Shown: positions 21,690 through 30,684 of the stretch, piece after piece
Layout: every line of letters starts with the position of its first letter
Numbering within the stretch: the first letter of the stretch is position 1
Assembly: GCA_023838465.1 (NCBI GenBank)
Contig: JAIVEQ010000004.1
Location: 35,279 to 99,278 of the forward strand
Reading direction: 5' to 3'
Origin: Candidatus Thiodiazotropha sp.
Lineage (GTDB): Bacteria > Pseudomonadota > Gammaproteobacteria > Chromatiales > Chromatiaceae
Length of the DNA: 64,000 nucleotides
The notes under the pieces: model-generated
Database searches by the model: none
Seen by the model: only the letters and a program-made list of their open reading frames with translations
Told to the model about the DNA's origin: nothing
Translations under genes and position numbers: made by a program

Positions 21690-23349
21690 GACGTGACCGG
21701 GTGATGGTTCGACTCAATAATATAACCGGCAGAATACCGACAACAACGATCGTCAATGCCGCATAGGAGGCATCAGCAAGCCGCTCATCCGAGGCCAGTT
21801 CGTAGGCCCTCACTGCGAGGGTGTTGTAGTTAAAGGGACGCAATATCAATGTCGCGGGTAACTCTTTTAAGATATCGACGAATACCAGCAAAAGAGCCGT
21901 CATCAAACTACCCTTGAGCATCGGCATATGTACCCTACGTACTATCTCCCCTGAACCTGTACCCATAGACCTGGCCACTTCATCCATAGTCGGGCGAATC
22001 TTAGCCAAACCCGCTTCTACGGTCTGTAGAGAAACAGCGAGAAAACGTACCAGAAAAGCAAAAATCAGCGCAACCAGGGTACCACTCAACAGCAATCCGG
22101 TTGACCAGCCAAATTGCTGTCGCATCCACTCATCCAACGCATTGTCAAAGGCAGCAAAGGGTATCATTACACCGATAGCAATGACGGTACCCGGTATGGC
22201 ATATCCCATCCCTGCCACCCTTACCGCAACTGTGGCGGGCCAACTACCCCGCCGTCGTTTTCCATAACTTAAAAACAACGCCAGCAGCAGAGCCAGCATT
22301 GAAGCCGCACCTGCCAACAGCAGGCTGTGGCTAATGAGACTCAGAAAACGACTATCGAGACTCTCTTCTGCAGTGGTCAGCGCCCACCAAAGCAATTGTC
22401 CGGCAGGTAGTATGAATCCGAACAAAAGTGCCCCTGAGCAGATCAGAAAGGCCATCAATGACTGCCTGGGGTTCAATTGAAATCGTGTCAGTGCCTGATG
22501 TCGCTGGGTAGTATGGTGATATCGAGCCTGTCTCCGAGAGCCCTTTTCGAGAATGACTAGAGCGAATACTACCAACAACAGCATGGCCGACAGCTGGGCA
22601 GCAGCTGCAGCATTATTCAGACCATACCAGGTACGAAAGATACCTGTGGTAAAGGTAGAGACGCCAAAATACTGTACTGTACCGTAGTCAGCCAAGGTCT
22701 CCATAAGGGCCAGAGAGAGACCCGCCACGATGGCAGGCCTGGCCAGTGGCAACGCAACCAAAAAGAATGTCCGCCATGGTCCGTTTCCGAGGGACCGGCT
22801 AACATCCAGTACACAAATTGACTGCCCCAGAAAGGCTGCCCTGGCAAGCAAGTAGACGTATGGGTAAAGGACCAATGAGAGCATCAATGCCGCTCCCTCG
22901 AGGGAGCGGATCTCAGGAAACCAATAATCACCGTAACCCCAACCGGTCCAATCTCGAAGCAATGTCTGAACAGGCCCTGCGAAATCGAATAGACCTGTAT
23001 AAGTATAGGCAATGATATAGGCCGGTATGGCCATTGGCAGCAGCAACGCCCATTCGAACAACGATCTCCCGGGGAATTGACACATACTGGTCAACCAGGC
23101 GGTACTGACGCCGACAAGCAATACACCCATCGCAACACCAACCATCAATAACAGCGAGTTGATGACATAATCCTGTAGCACAGTGTCAACAAGATGCTGC
23201 CATACCTCCCCGGCGGGCACAAAAAGGTAGCTAAGCACAACCAGTACAGGCACTGACAATAGCAGTGCTATCAATGGAACGCCGATACGCCAGGCATTTA
23301 TCCTGATTGATAAACGTGACCAGGCTGATTCATTCTCGACGGCTTGCAT
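21673..23349 (-). CDS. fbpB: Iron(III) ABC transporter permease (FbpB-like)
   Basis: This is a fused double permease of about 558 residues with around twelve hydrophobic segments. Two binding-protein-dependent transport domains can be seen, with EAA-type loops ...ARSLGNGPWRTFFLVALPLARPA (first half) and EVARSMGTGSGEIVRRVHMPML (second half). Such fused permeases are typical of Fbp/Sfu iron systems. The start is placed at ATG 23349 (MQAVENES), which has TAAGG six bases upstream; a TTG at 23388 is also open. The CTCAAAA/CCCAAAA heptamer array lies in the 180 bp between fbpA and this start, so it is transcribed. Confidence 0.9.
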   Translation of the reverse strand: MQAVENESAWSRLSIRINAWRIGVPLIALLLSVPVLVVLSYLFVPAGEVWQHLVDTVLQDYVINSLLLMVGVAMGVLLVGVSTAWLTSMCQFPGRSLFEWALLLPMAIPAYIIAYTYTGLFDFAGPVQTLLRDWTGWGYGDYWFPEIRSLEGAALMLSLVLYPYVYLLARAAFLGQSICVLDVSRSLGNGPWRTFFLVALPLARPAIVAGLSLALMETLADYGTVQYFGVSTFTTGIFRTWYGLNNAAAAAQLSAMLLLVVFALVILEKGSRRQARYHHTTQRHQALTRFQLNPRQSLMAFLICSGALLFGFILPAGQLLWWALTTAEESLDSRFLSLISHSLLLAGAASMLALLLALFLSYGKRRRGSWPATVAVRVAGMGYAIPGTVIAIGVMIPFAAFDNALDEWMRQQFGWSTGLLLSGTLVALIFAFLVRFLAVSLQTVEAGLAKIRPTMDEVARSMGTGSGEIVRRVHMPMLKGSLMTALLLVFVDILKELPATLILRPFNYNTLAVRAYELASDERLADASYAALTIVVVGILPVILLSRTITRSRHAKST

Positions 23350-23476
23350 GATTACCTTAATGTAGGCACCCAAAGCTGATTGCACCAATAGGTCAATTTT
23401 GAATCAATGGTGAATCCATACATGATGTCTACAACTTATGATCAGAATAAACCCACGAGCAAACCGAGCTACTCAA

Positions 23477-23529
23477 CTCAAAACTCAAAACCCAAAACCC
23501 AAAACCCAAAACCCAAAACCCAAAACTCA
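23477..23529 (+). repeat. Heptamer tandem array, locus 1
   Basis: Seven uninterrupted 7-bp units: two CTCAAAA (23477-23490), five CCCAAAA (23491-23525), then a partial CTCA. It abuts the fbpA stop codon (23530-23532) and lies within the presumed fbpABC transcript. The same heptamer occurs at 27337 and 63904 in the same orientation. Confidence 0.97.
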
Positions 23530-24555
23530 TTATTTCCATCCCGCTCGATCCATCAACCGTACTGCCTCAGGATTGAGTTCACCCAGCTGCCCCAAATTGA
23601 GTCTATCCATCTTGAACTCACCCCATGACTTGAGGAGATCGCCTGGTTGCACATCACTTCTAGCCGGGTACTCTCCATTCGCTTCTGCATACCAGGCCTG
23701 AGATGATTCATTGACCAGAAACTCAAGTAACTTGATCGCATCCTCTTTGTGTCTCGCCGCTTTGGTTAGAGCGGCACCACTGATATTCACATGTGCTCCA
23801 CGCCCCTGTTGATTTGGCCAGAAGACGGCTAACTGTCCAGCTGCCTCACGCTGCGCAGAATCATTCGATGTCAGCATGCCAGCCAGATAATAGGTATTGG
23901 CAATCGCGATATCACACATACCCGCGGCAGCCGCTTTGATTTGATCCCGGTCACCCCCCTTTGGTGGACGAGCAAACTGCTTGACGAATGCCTTGGCCCA
24001 CTGCTCAGTTGCCATTGCCCCATTGGCGGCCATCAGGGATGCCATCAGGGATTGATTGTAGATATTCCCCGACGAGCGAATACAGATTTTTCCTTTCCAC
24101 TTGGGATCTGTCAGTGCTTCGTAGGAAGAGAGTAGCGCTGGATCCACTTTCCCTTTGACATAGAGAATGGGACGGGCTCGCAATGAGAGACCGAACCAAT
24201 GTCCTTCCGGGTCACGAAAACTGCTCGGTACGGTTGATGTCAGGATTTCTGAGTGAACGGGTTGGGTGACGCCTGCCTCCTTGGCGCGATGCAGTCGACC
24301 CGCATCCGTGGTAACCAGCAAATCTGCCGGTGAATTACGACCCTCACTCTGTAACCGTTGCAACAGTGCATCTGCCTTGCCTGTGACAAGATTGACTTGA
24401 ATACCGGTCTGTTCGGTAAATCTGTCGAGTAACGGCTTGATCAGCTTTTCTTTGCGTGCGGAGTAGAGATTAACCTCGCCTGTCGCCATCGCAAAGGTGG
24501 GTCCTAACAGGCAGAGCAGCAAAGGCAGCCGTATGAATTTAAAGTAGAATGGCAC
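23530..24555 (-). CDS. fbpA: Iron(III) ABC transporter periplasmic binding protein (FbpA-like)
   Basis: The 341-residue protein has a Sec signal peptide (residues 1 to about 24, ending TFAMATG) and then EVNLYSARKEKLIKPLLDRF, the usual opening of Fbp/Fut/Sfu iron-binding proteins. A Tyr-Tyr pair (IANTYYLAGML, about residues 222-228) corresponds to the iron-coordinating tyrosines of the family. It would capture ferric iron in the periplasm and hand it to FbpB. A Fur-box-like sequence lies about 55 bp upstream. Order fbpA-fbpB-fbpC on the minus strand is conserved. Confidence 0.92.
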   Translation of the reverse strand: MPFYFKFIRLPLLLCLLGPTFAMATGEVNLYSARKEKLIKPLLDRFTEQTGIQVNLVTGKADALLQRLQSEGRNSPADLLVTTDAGRLHRAKEAGVTQPVHSEILTSTVPSSFRDPEGHWFGLSLRARPILYVKGKVDPALLSSYEALTDPKWKGKICIRSSGNIYNQSLMASLMAANGAMATEQWAKAFVKQFARPPKGGDRDQIKAAAAGMCDIAIANTYYLAGMLTSNDSAQREAAGQLAVFWPNQQGRGAHVNISGAALTKAARHKEDAIKLLEFLVNESSQAWYAEANGEYPARSDVQPGDLLKSWGEFKMDRLNLGQLGELNPEAVRLMDRAGWK

Positions 24556-24607
24556 AAATAGTCTCCGATAAGTTCTATAAGAAAATAGCTGAAATCGTAG
24601 TATATGT

Positions 24608-24626
24608 TAATGATAACGATTCTTAT
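24608..24626. promoter_or_regulatory. Candidate Fur box upstream of fbpA
   Basis: TAATGATAACGATTCTTAT matches the core of the Fur consensus GATAATGATAATCATTATC at most positions and lies about 55 bp upstream of the fbpA start, in an AT-rich promoter-like stretch. Iron repression of the importer would be expected. Confidence 0.7.
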
Positions 24627-24745
24627 TGCTATTTACAACAGCGGTATGGATACCGCGTATGCTCCATCAGCAAAGGGATGCGTCTCGAAGGAAGTGCCCT
24701 TGGGCTTTGCTGTTGGGGCGACGGAGAACAATCTGATCAGTCATT

Positions 24746-25189
24746 CTATTTAAACTGTTTTGCGTGAAGGGTGGCATGCATCAGCACAGCACGCTTTCCA
24801 ATCTCCACTTCAACCGCAAGGCGTGCCTTTCCCTGGTCAAGCAGCTTTGCAACAAAGTGTTGTCTGTCCTTCTCACTTACCCGGCAAAGACAGTGGATCG
24901 ATTCTCGAATTGGGGTCCGATAGCGGATCGATGCCTCGGTGATGACCAGTTCAACATCCAGGCCGGCTTGATCAACAATATGAGAACCTAGCGCCCAGGC
25001 AGTCAGTGCACCCAGGGAATAAATACTGCCGGCAAATCCACTACCGTGGATATTCACATTGGGTTTCAAGGGTGCCTCAACAACGATATGTCTGCTATCG
25101 AGTTCCTGGATTTGATAGCCCATTGCCCTGCTCAATGGGATCGTCTGGTTGATCTTTACTTGCAGGGCAGCGGCCTTGCTCTCACTCAT
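24746..25189 (-). CDS. Hotdog-fold thioesterase domain protein (YiiD C-terminal type)
   Basis: A 147-residue protein with the pattern LSRAMGYQIQELDSRHIVVEAPLKPNVNIHGSGFAGSIYSLGALTAWAL, which matches the putative thioesterase domain found alone or at the C-terminus of YiiD acetyltransferases. The family probably hydrolyses acyl-CoA or acyl-ACP thioesters; the substrate is unknown. It overlaps the end of a broken matB-like reading frame and follows a TauE/SafE permease, so the ancestral unit may have handled an acyl-CoA such as malonyl-CoA. Confidence 0.82.
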   Translation of the reverse strand: MSESKAAALQVKINQTIPLSRAMGYQIQELDSRHIVVEAPLKPNVNIHGSGFAGSIYSLGALTAWALGSHIVDQAGLDVELVITEASIRYRTPIRESIHCLCRVSEKDRQHFVAKLLDQGKARLAVEVEIGKRAVLMHATLHAKQFK

Positions 25190-25417
25190 TTGAATAGACC
25201 TCTAAGGGGGACACCGTCTCAATCGATTTGTCGACCTGCATCATGACACGCTCCCTCTTCTTAACACCTAGCGTTTGTAACAGGCTGAGCATCCGATCTC
25301 TGCGTGTTGTCATCTCGCTGTAAAGCGTTGTTGACCATCAATTTCCTCAAGTAACAGGGCCTCGGGATTGCTCGAAATACGCTCACAGAACAGGCCATAG
25401 CGATTCACGTTCCTCAT
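25182..25417 (-). pseudogene. N-terminal remnant of a malonyl-CoA/acyl-CoA synthetase (MatB-like)
   Basis: Two overlapping frames together spell the first 75 or so residues of an AMP-forming acyl-CoA synthetase. The first, from ATG 25417, reads MRNVNRYGLFCERISSNPEA then LLLEEIDGQQRF before a stop. The next frame continues YSEMTTRRDRMLSLLQTLGV then KKRERVMMQVDKSIETV. The pattern YxE--R--R-----LGVK--ERV-VQV-KS-E matches MatB-type malonyl-CoA synthetases. The remaining 400 or so residues are absent; the frame runs straight into the thioesterase start. This is a frameshifted and deleted pseudogene. No function is expected. Confidence 0.75.
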
Positions 25418-25431
25418 TGTTGTCGATTCCT

Positions 25432-26220
25432 TCAGAATATGTTGATGCACATGCGGCAGGCCATTGCGAAAAGAAAGATCGCGAACAGACGCCGTAGTAA
25501 CTGATCTGGTAGTTTGTGGGCAAGCGTTGCACCCAGGGGGGCAAACAGCAGACTGGCCACGACCACGCCACCGAACACAGGAAGATTTACATAACCGAGA
25601 CTGCCCGATGGGAGACCGGATTCATTCAGGCCACCCACGATATAACCGAAGGTTGCACTGACTGAGATCGGTAAACCGATCGCTGCCGCTGTGGCGATCG
25701 CCCGCTTGATCGGTACACCACAGAAGCTGAGAAAGGGCACATTCAAAGAACCGCCACCAATGCCCATCAAGGCTGACACAACACCGACAACCGTTGCCAC
25801 CGTGGTAAGTCCGAACGTGCCGGGCAGATCATGGTGTGCAGAGACACGGCTCAGCGCCATCTGTACCGAAACTGCAAATAGAAAAAGGATAAACGCTATA
25901 TACAGCAGATCACCGGGCAGCAGGTCCGCAAGCCAGGCACCGAGTAGTGAGCCGATCAGTATACCCGGCACCATGATCCTAAACAGGTGCCAGACAACCG
26001 CTCCTTTGCGGTGATGGGCATAGATGCTGGAAATAGCGGTTACAATGATCGTTGCGAGCGAGGTTCCTAGCGCCATCTTGATCGCCATCTCCTGGGGGAT
26101 CTGATGGGACTCGAACAACAGTGTTACGATCGGTACGATAACAATTCCACCACCGATTCCCAGCAGCCCTGCCAGGATACCTGCAACTGCACCGGAGATA
26201 AGCAGCATGGTGAGATCCAT
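25432..26220 (-). CDS. TauE/SafE (TSUP) family membrane permease
   Basis: A 262-residue inner-membrane protein with about eight hydrophobic spans and the two GIGGG-type repeats of the family (LLGIGGGIVIVPIVTLL near residue 20 and ALMGIGGGSLNVPFLSF near 165). TSUP members export or import small anions such as sulfite, sulfoacetate or other organic anions; the substrate here cannot be read from sequence. Sulfite export is plausible in a sulfur oxidiser, while the neighbouring MatB-like remnant would suit a malonate-type organic anion. The start overlaps the stop of a short upstream ORF (TAATG). Confidence 0.88.
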   Translation of the reverse strand: MDLTMLLISGAVAGILAGLLGIGGGIVIVPIVTLLFESHQIPQEMAIKMALGTSLATIIVTAISSIYAHHRKGAVVWHLFRIMVPGILIGSLLGAWLADLLPGDLLYIAFILFLFAVSVQMALSRVSAHHDLPGTFGLTTVATVVGVVSALMGIGGGSLNVPFLSFCGVPIKRAIATAAAIGLPISVSATFGYIVGGLNESGLPSGSLGYVNLPVFGGVVVASLLFAPLGATLAHKLPDQLLRRLFAIFLFAMACRMCINIF

Positions 26221-26444
26221 TATGAGCGTACCTCGTCATGGATTCTGTACCATTCGGCGACTCCTGGAGTGATATTGAGACTCGACATCATATAGTTGAA
26301 CGGACCGGCCATAGCGATGATCCTCACCAGGAGGTGATTGCCAATTTGCCTTTGGTCATTGCCAGCGCAATTGTAGTCGCTACAGCCATCAGGGTATTTC
26401 GTATTCGATTGATAGCATCCTCCCGTTTGTAAGTGTGTGATCAA
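26220..26444 (-). other. Short open frame upstream of the TSUP gene, possibly a remnant
   Basis: A 74-codon frame ends in TAATG, sharing one base with the TSUP start, the spacing expected of a coupled upstream cistron. Its C-terminal part (MAGPFNYMMSSLNITPGVAE...) reads like protein, whereas its N-terminal half is unconvincing; another frame in the same stretch gives RIRNTLMAVATTIALAM. This looks like the frameshifted tail of a lost gene or a non-coding leader. I do not recognise it. The next 244 bp (26445-26688) show no gene. Confidence 0.25.
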
Positions 26445-26688
26445 GCGTCTTATTCTTGAGTAGAGGCTACCACTTTCAATATCGAATGGGTATTTCAGTT
26501 GAATCGGCCTTTCTCATTGAGAGAGGTGGACTTCGATTGTCCATCTTCCTGCGATTGATGCATGCCAAAATCATGTAAGCCATTGAGTTAAATTGATTCT
26601 TGCTGACAAAAGGATGACATGGCTATAAATAGAGTTTTATCTTTGGATAGACACAAATGAGTCAACGAATAAACATCGAGATTAAAGT

Positions 26689-27225
26689 ATGAAACAGCGA
26701 GAAAAACGTAGCGGCATAACCCTGGTGCTGACAGGTGAGGGAAAGGGTAAATCCTCCAGCGCATTCGGTACTGCCTTCAGGGCGGCAGGCTGGAAGATGC
26801 AGGTGCTGGTCATTCAATTCATAAAAGGCAAATGGAAAACAGGAGAGCAGCAGGCTGCATCCCGATTCGATACGATTGAATGGCATGCATTGGGAGACGG
26901 CTTTACCTGGGATACCCACAATCCTGAGCAAGATATTCAGACAAGCCGTGAGATCTGGACATTTTGCCAACAAAAAATCCGTTCACATCAGTACGTCCTG
27001 GTGGTTTTGGATGAGATCAACTACTGCTGCAAATATGGCTGGATCAGCGGACAGGAGATTGCCGACTTCATTCAGCAGGAGAAGCCCAGCTGGATGCACC
27101 TGATCTTAACCGGCCAGGGCGCCCCCGCTGAACTGATCGACATCGCAGACACTGTGACGGAGATGAGAAAGATCAAACACGCCTTTGAGCAAGGTATCAA
27201 CGCCGAACAGGGCATCGAATTCTGA
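26689..27225 (+). CDS. cobO: Corrinoid adenosyltransferase (cob(I)yrinic acid a,c-diamide adenosyltransferase)
   Basis: CobO/BtuR transfers the adenosyl group of ATP to cob(I)alamin or cobyrinic acid diamide. The 178-residue protein has the P-loop TGEGKGKSSSAFGTAFRAAG, the VLVIQFIKGKWKTGEQ strand, the VLDEINYCCKYGWI motif and the RKIKHAFEQGINAEQGIEF ending, all standard for the family. No other cobalamin genes are nearby, so it may serve salvage or supply B12-dependent enzymes. No cobalamin riboswitch is evident upstream. Confidence 0.95.
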   Translation: MKQREKRSGITLVLTGEGKGKSSSAFGTAFRAAGWKMQVLVIQFIKGKWKTGEQQAASRFDTIEWHALGDGFTWDTHNPEQDIQTSREIWTFCQQKIRSHQYVLVVLDEINYCCKYGWISGQEIADFIQQEKPSWMHLILTGQGAPAELIDIADTVTEMRKIKHAFEQGINAEQGIEF

Positions 27226-27336
27226 ATGATGAATTTTGAATTGAGAAGAGAACCTATCAATCAGACAACCTTGTGGTAAAACAGCCCACACCTATCATGG
27301 ATAATGAAGAATATGCACACAGAAAGTGCCTAATAA

Positions 27337-27357
27337 CTCAAAACTCAAAACTCAAAA
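27337..27357 (+). repeat. Heptamer tandem array, locus 2
   Basis: Three exact CTCAAAA units directly follow, on the plus strand, the region between cobO and the TIGR00266 gene, ending five bases before the stop of the latter. Same unit and orientation as the arrays at 23477 and 63904. Confidence 0.93.
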
Positions 27358-27362
27358 CTATT

Positions 27363-28151
27363 TTAGTCCCCATCCAACAGTCTGCCGATACCACCGAGTA
27401 CGGAACCCTCCCCTTTATCACTACCACCGGCTGAAGGGGCACTGCCCAGTATCCGATCCGCCATACGTGAGAAGGGGAGACTTTGTAACCAGATAGTGCC
27501 ATACCCACTGAGCGTCGCGAGAAACATGCCCTCCCCGCCAAACACCATCGACTTCAGGTTACCTGCACGTTGAATATCGTATGCTATGCCATCCGTAAAC
27601 CCCACCAGACAGCCAGTATCGACCCGCAGTGTTTCACCTGAAAGCTCCTTTTTAACGATCGTTCCACCTGCCTGAATAAAGGCCATACCATCGCCTTCAA
27701 GTCTTTGCAGAATGAAACCTTCACCACCGAACAGGCCGGTGCCGAGTCGTCGGTTGAAAGCGATATCGACCTTGGTGCCCAAGGCTGCGCAGAGAAAAGC
27801 ATCTTTTTGGCAGGTTACTTTTTCACCCAGTTTCGCCATATCCAAAGCAACAATATTGCCGGGATAGGGTGCTGAGAAAGAGACCCTTCGCTTACCTACG
27901 CCCCGATTGGTAAAGTGAGTGGTGAAGATAGACTCTCCGGTAAATACACGCTTTCCGGCAGAAAACAGCTTACCCATCAATCCCTCATCGGCATTGGAAC
28001 CATCGCCCATCTTGGTTTCAAAATCGATCTCTTCCTCCATATAGGTCATGGCGCCAGCCTCGGCAATTACGGTCTCACCCGGATCGAGTTCCACTTCAAC
28101 CAACTGCATCTCTGAACCGAGAATCTCGTAATCCACTTCATGGCAACGCAT
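27363..28151 (-). CDS. AIM24 / TIGR00266 family protein
   Basis: A 262-residue cytoplasmic protein of a beta-helix-like family of unknown function. The conserved opening [31 protein letters not shown] and internal motifs [35 protein letters not shown] and [18 protein letters not shown] match TIGR00266. In mitochondria the related Aim24 affects membrane organisation, but no bacterial activity is established to my knowledge. It ends with an Asp/Gly/Ser-rich tail. It is a single gene with a short leader; the heptamer repeat lies just after its stop. Confidence 0.92.
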   Translation of the reverse strand: MRCHEVDYEILGSEMQLVEVELDPGETVIAEAGAMTYMEEEIDFETKMGDGSNADEGLMGKLFSAGKRVFTGESIFTTHFTNRGVGKRRVSFSAPYPGNIVALDMAKLGEKVTCQKDAFLCAALGTKVDIAFNRRLGTGLFGGEGFILQRLEGDGMAFIQAGGTIVKKELSGETLRVDTGCLVGFTDGIAYDIQRAGNLKSMVFGGEGMFLATLSGYGTIWLQSLPFSRMADRILGSAPSAGGSDKGEGSVLGGIGRLLDGD

Positions 28152-28305
28152 CGATAGCTCTCCTTGGTTGATCCAACCATTTTGTCTTGATCTCTAAAGG
28201 CCCATTTGACCGGACCGGAGAAAAATATCAAGCATTTTATTTAATAATATTATTGTTTTCTGATATAGTGGGCGGTTTTTTTGTATCAGCAACGCGAGGT
28301 AATCC

Positions 28306-29862
28306 ATGTTCCAACTGACCTGCCCTGGGAAACAGTGCGTAAAAAACGATGTTCTCTCGGGTCTGACGGTTGCTTTGGCATTAGTGCCTGAGGCTGTTGC
28401 CTTTGCTTTTGTTGCCGGCGTGGCGCCTTTGGTCGGTCTCTATGCCGCTTTCATGATGGGGATAATCACTGCTGTCATTGGCGGCAGGCCCGGCATGATA
28501 TCCGGAGCAACCGGCGCGATGGCTGTGGTCATGGTGGCTCTGGTTGCCGAACATGGCATCGAGTACCTGTTCGCGGCAGTGCTGATGGCGGGCCTGATTC
28601 AGATAAGCGCCGGCCTGCTACGTTTAGGTAAATTTATCCGACTGGTTCCCCATCCTGTGATGTTGGGATTCGTCAACGGGTTGGCTATCGTTATCTTCAT
28701 CGCCCAGTTAAAACAGTTTCAGGTACCCGCTGATAATGGCACTATGGAATGGCTTGCCGATGCCCCGCTTTGGATTATGTTGGGACTCGTCGCTCTCACC
28801 ATGGCAATCATCCATGTTCTTCCAAAACTCACCTCCGCAGTACCCGCTTCCCTGGTTGCGATTGTCAGTGTAACCCTGGCTGTCATCTTCCTTGACTTGG
28901 ATACACGCTCTGTTCAAGACGTGCTTCGTGACCTGTCGGGAGACCCTGCAGCCACTATTGCAGGTGGATTACCGGCCTTCCACATTCCCATGGTTCCCCT
29001 GACGCTGGATACGCTACATATTATCCTGCCCTACGCTATTATCCTTGCCGGTGTCGGCCTGATCGAATCACTGCTGACAATGAGTCTGATAGATGAACTG
29101 ACAGAGTCACGTGGACGGGGTAATAAAGAGTGTATAGGTCAGGGCGTGGGTAATACGGTCAACGGCCTGTTTGGCGGTATGGGAGGCTGTGCCATGATTG
29201 GCCAAAGCCTGATCAACATCAATTCAGGGGGGCGCGGTCGTCTATCGGGGATTTCAGCCGCACTGTTTCTGTTGGCCTTTATTCTGTTTGGCTCCAGTCT
29301 GATTGAGATGATACCGGTAGCTGCACTGGTCGGTGTGATGTTCATCGTGGTACTCGGTACCTTTGAATGGGCCAGCTTCCGTATGCTAGGTCGCATTCCC
29401 TTGGCAGATACCTTCGTTGGCATTCTGGTTGCTGTTGTGACGGTGCTGACCGACTTGGCGATTGCTGTCATTGTCGGCGTCATCGTCTCAGCCCTGGTGT
29501 TTGCCTGGGAACATGCCAAGCAGATGCGCGCCGATACACATATCGACAAATACGGCATCAAATACTACCAATTGCACGGCCCACTATTTTTTGGCTCAGT
29601 CCAGACCTTTGCCGATCTATTTAATCCTAAGAATGATCCCCATGAAGTCATCGTCGATTTTGCCGACGCCCGCGTTTATGATCACTCAGGCCTGGAGGCC
29701 ATCGATGCCTTGGCTGATCGCTATATGCGGGCGCAAAAGACGCTGCATATCCGCCATCTGAATCAGGAGTGCCAGAACCTGCTCGTTAAAGCCGGTGACC
29801 TGGTTGAAGTCAATATGATGGAGGACCCGACCTACTATGTGGCGGATGACCGGGTGGCATAG
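28306..29862 (+). CDS. SulP family anion transporter with STAS domain
   Basis: A 518-residue inner-membrane protein with about 12 membrane segments (residues 15-400) followed by a cytoplasmic STAS domain (about 430-515; [22 protein letters not shown]). The motifs [37 protein letters not shown] and the GIGESLLT-like [20 protein letters not shown] are those of SulP sodium- or proton-coupled sulfate/bicarbonate transporters. Sulfate, bicarbonate or another anion could be carried; bicarbonate would suit an autotroph, sulfate export an oxidiser. The AT-rich 150 bp upstream should hold the promoter. Confidence 0.93.
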   Translation: MFQLTCPGKQCVKNDVLSGLTVALALVPEAVAFAFVAGVAPLVGLYAAFMMGIITAVIGGRPGMISGATGAMAVVMVALVAEHGIEYLFAAVLMAGLIQISAGLLRLGKFIRLVPHPVMLGFVNGLAIVIFIAQLKQFQVPADNGTMEWLADAPLWIMLGLVALTMAIIHVLPKLTSAVPASLVAIVSVTLAVIFLDLDTRSVQDVLRDLSGDPAATIAGGLPAFHIPMVPLTLDTLHIILPYAIILAGVGLIESLLTMSLIDELTESRGRGNKECIGQGVGNTVNGLFGGMGGCAMIGQSLININSGGRGRLSGISAALFLLAFILFGSSLIEMIPVAALVGVMFIVVLGTFEWASFRMLGRIPLADTFVGILVAVVTVLTDLAIAVIVGVIVSALVFAWEHAKQMRADTHIDKYGIKYYQLHGPLFFGSVQTFADLFNPKNDPHEVIVDFADARVYDHSGLEAIDALADRYMRAQKTLHIRHLNQECQNLLVKAGDLVEVNMMEDPTYYVADDRVA

Positions 29863-29899
29863 CGAATAAGCATGATCAGCTGTAAACATCAGTTACAAC

Positions 29900-29942
29900 T
29901 CATTCAAGGCAAAGGGGTGAATGCTGCAATTTGCTTGAATGA
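29900..29942. terminator. Hairpin downstream of the SulP gene
   Basis: TCATTCAAGGCAAA (29900-29913) pairs with TTTGCTTGAATGA (29930-29942), a 13-bp stem with one bulged G and a 16-nt loop. It lies 38 bp after the SulP stop. There is no clear T-run, so termination efficiency is uncertain. Confidence 0.45.
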
Positions 29943-30084
29943 AGCTTAGAATCAGGTCATTGAAGTTCGGTGCAGACGATATACCCTGTACCAATAACAT
30001 CTGGATATGAGTGGCCTGTAGAAGCTGCTGTCACATCGCGGTCTATCACCACCATTGGCAAAACCTGCAAGAGGGTCACAAGCA

Positions 30085-30675
30085 ATGACAACACTGATCG
30101 TACTACTGGTCATTATATTAGGTGTCATCGGAATTGGCGTTGGCATGTACAACAAGCTTATCGCCGGGCGTAATCGCTACAAGAACGCCTTTGCCCAAAT
30201 CGATGTTCAACTTACCCGTCGTCATGACCTGATCCCCAATCTGGTTGAGACCGCCAAGGGTTATATGAAACATGAAAAGGAGACGCTGGAGGCAGTCATT
30301 GACGCTCGCAATCGAGCCGTATCAGGACTGCAACAGGCCGCAAAAGATCCTTCTGATCCGGATGCCATGAAACGACTGGGCGAAGCAGAACAAGGACTCA
30401 GTGGTGCACTGGGACGTCTGTTCGCCCTGGCCGAAGCCTACCCCGATCTTAAAGCTAATGAGAACATGATGCAGCTCTCAGAAGAGCTTGTCAGCACCGA
30501 AAACAAGGTGGCGTTTTCCCGCCAGGCCTATAACGACTCGGTGATGCAGTACAATATCGACCGTGAATCGTTCCCCAGCAATCTGATCTCAGACTGGTTC
30601 CGCTTCCAAGCCGCAGCCCTGCTTGAGATAGAGGATGAAGTAAAACGTGAAGTACCTAAGGTCTCATTCAACTAA
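30085..30675 (+). CDS. lemA: LemA family protein
   Basis: A 196-residue membrane-anchored protein. One N-terminal span (LIVLLVIILGVIGIGVGMYN, residues about 4-23) is followed by the family signature YNKLIAGRNRYKNAFAQIDVQL, RRHDLIPNLVETAKGYMKHE and ARQAYNDSVMQYNIDRESFP-like features. Function is unknown, but lemA is very often next to an M48 metallopeptidase gene, as here. The start at 30085 (MTTLIVLL) has AGAGGG upstream; the longer frame from 30055 is not needed. Confidence 0.93.
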   Translation: MTTLIVLLVIILGVIGIGVGMYNKLIAGRNRYKNAFAQIDVQLTRRHDLIPNLVETAKGYMKHEKETLEAVIDARNRAVSGLQQAAKDPSDPDAMKRLGEAEQGLSGALGRLFALAEAYPDLKANENMMQLSEELVSTENKVAFSRQAYNDSVMQYNIDRESFPSNLISDWFRFQAAALLEIEDEVKREVPKVSFN

Positions 30676-30684
30676 TTCAAGCTA

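Noticed and set aside
23438..23701. Plus-strand frame translating the repeat as QNPKPKTQNPKPKT
   Set aside because: It is the translation of the heptamer array plus antisense fbpA sequence, with no ribosome binding site.
26445..26688. Cobalamin riboswitch upstream of cobO
   Set aside because: Only a weak GCCATTG resembles the B12 box; the other conserved segments are absent.
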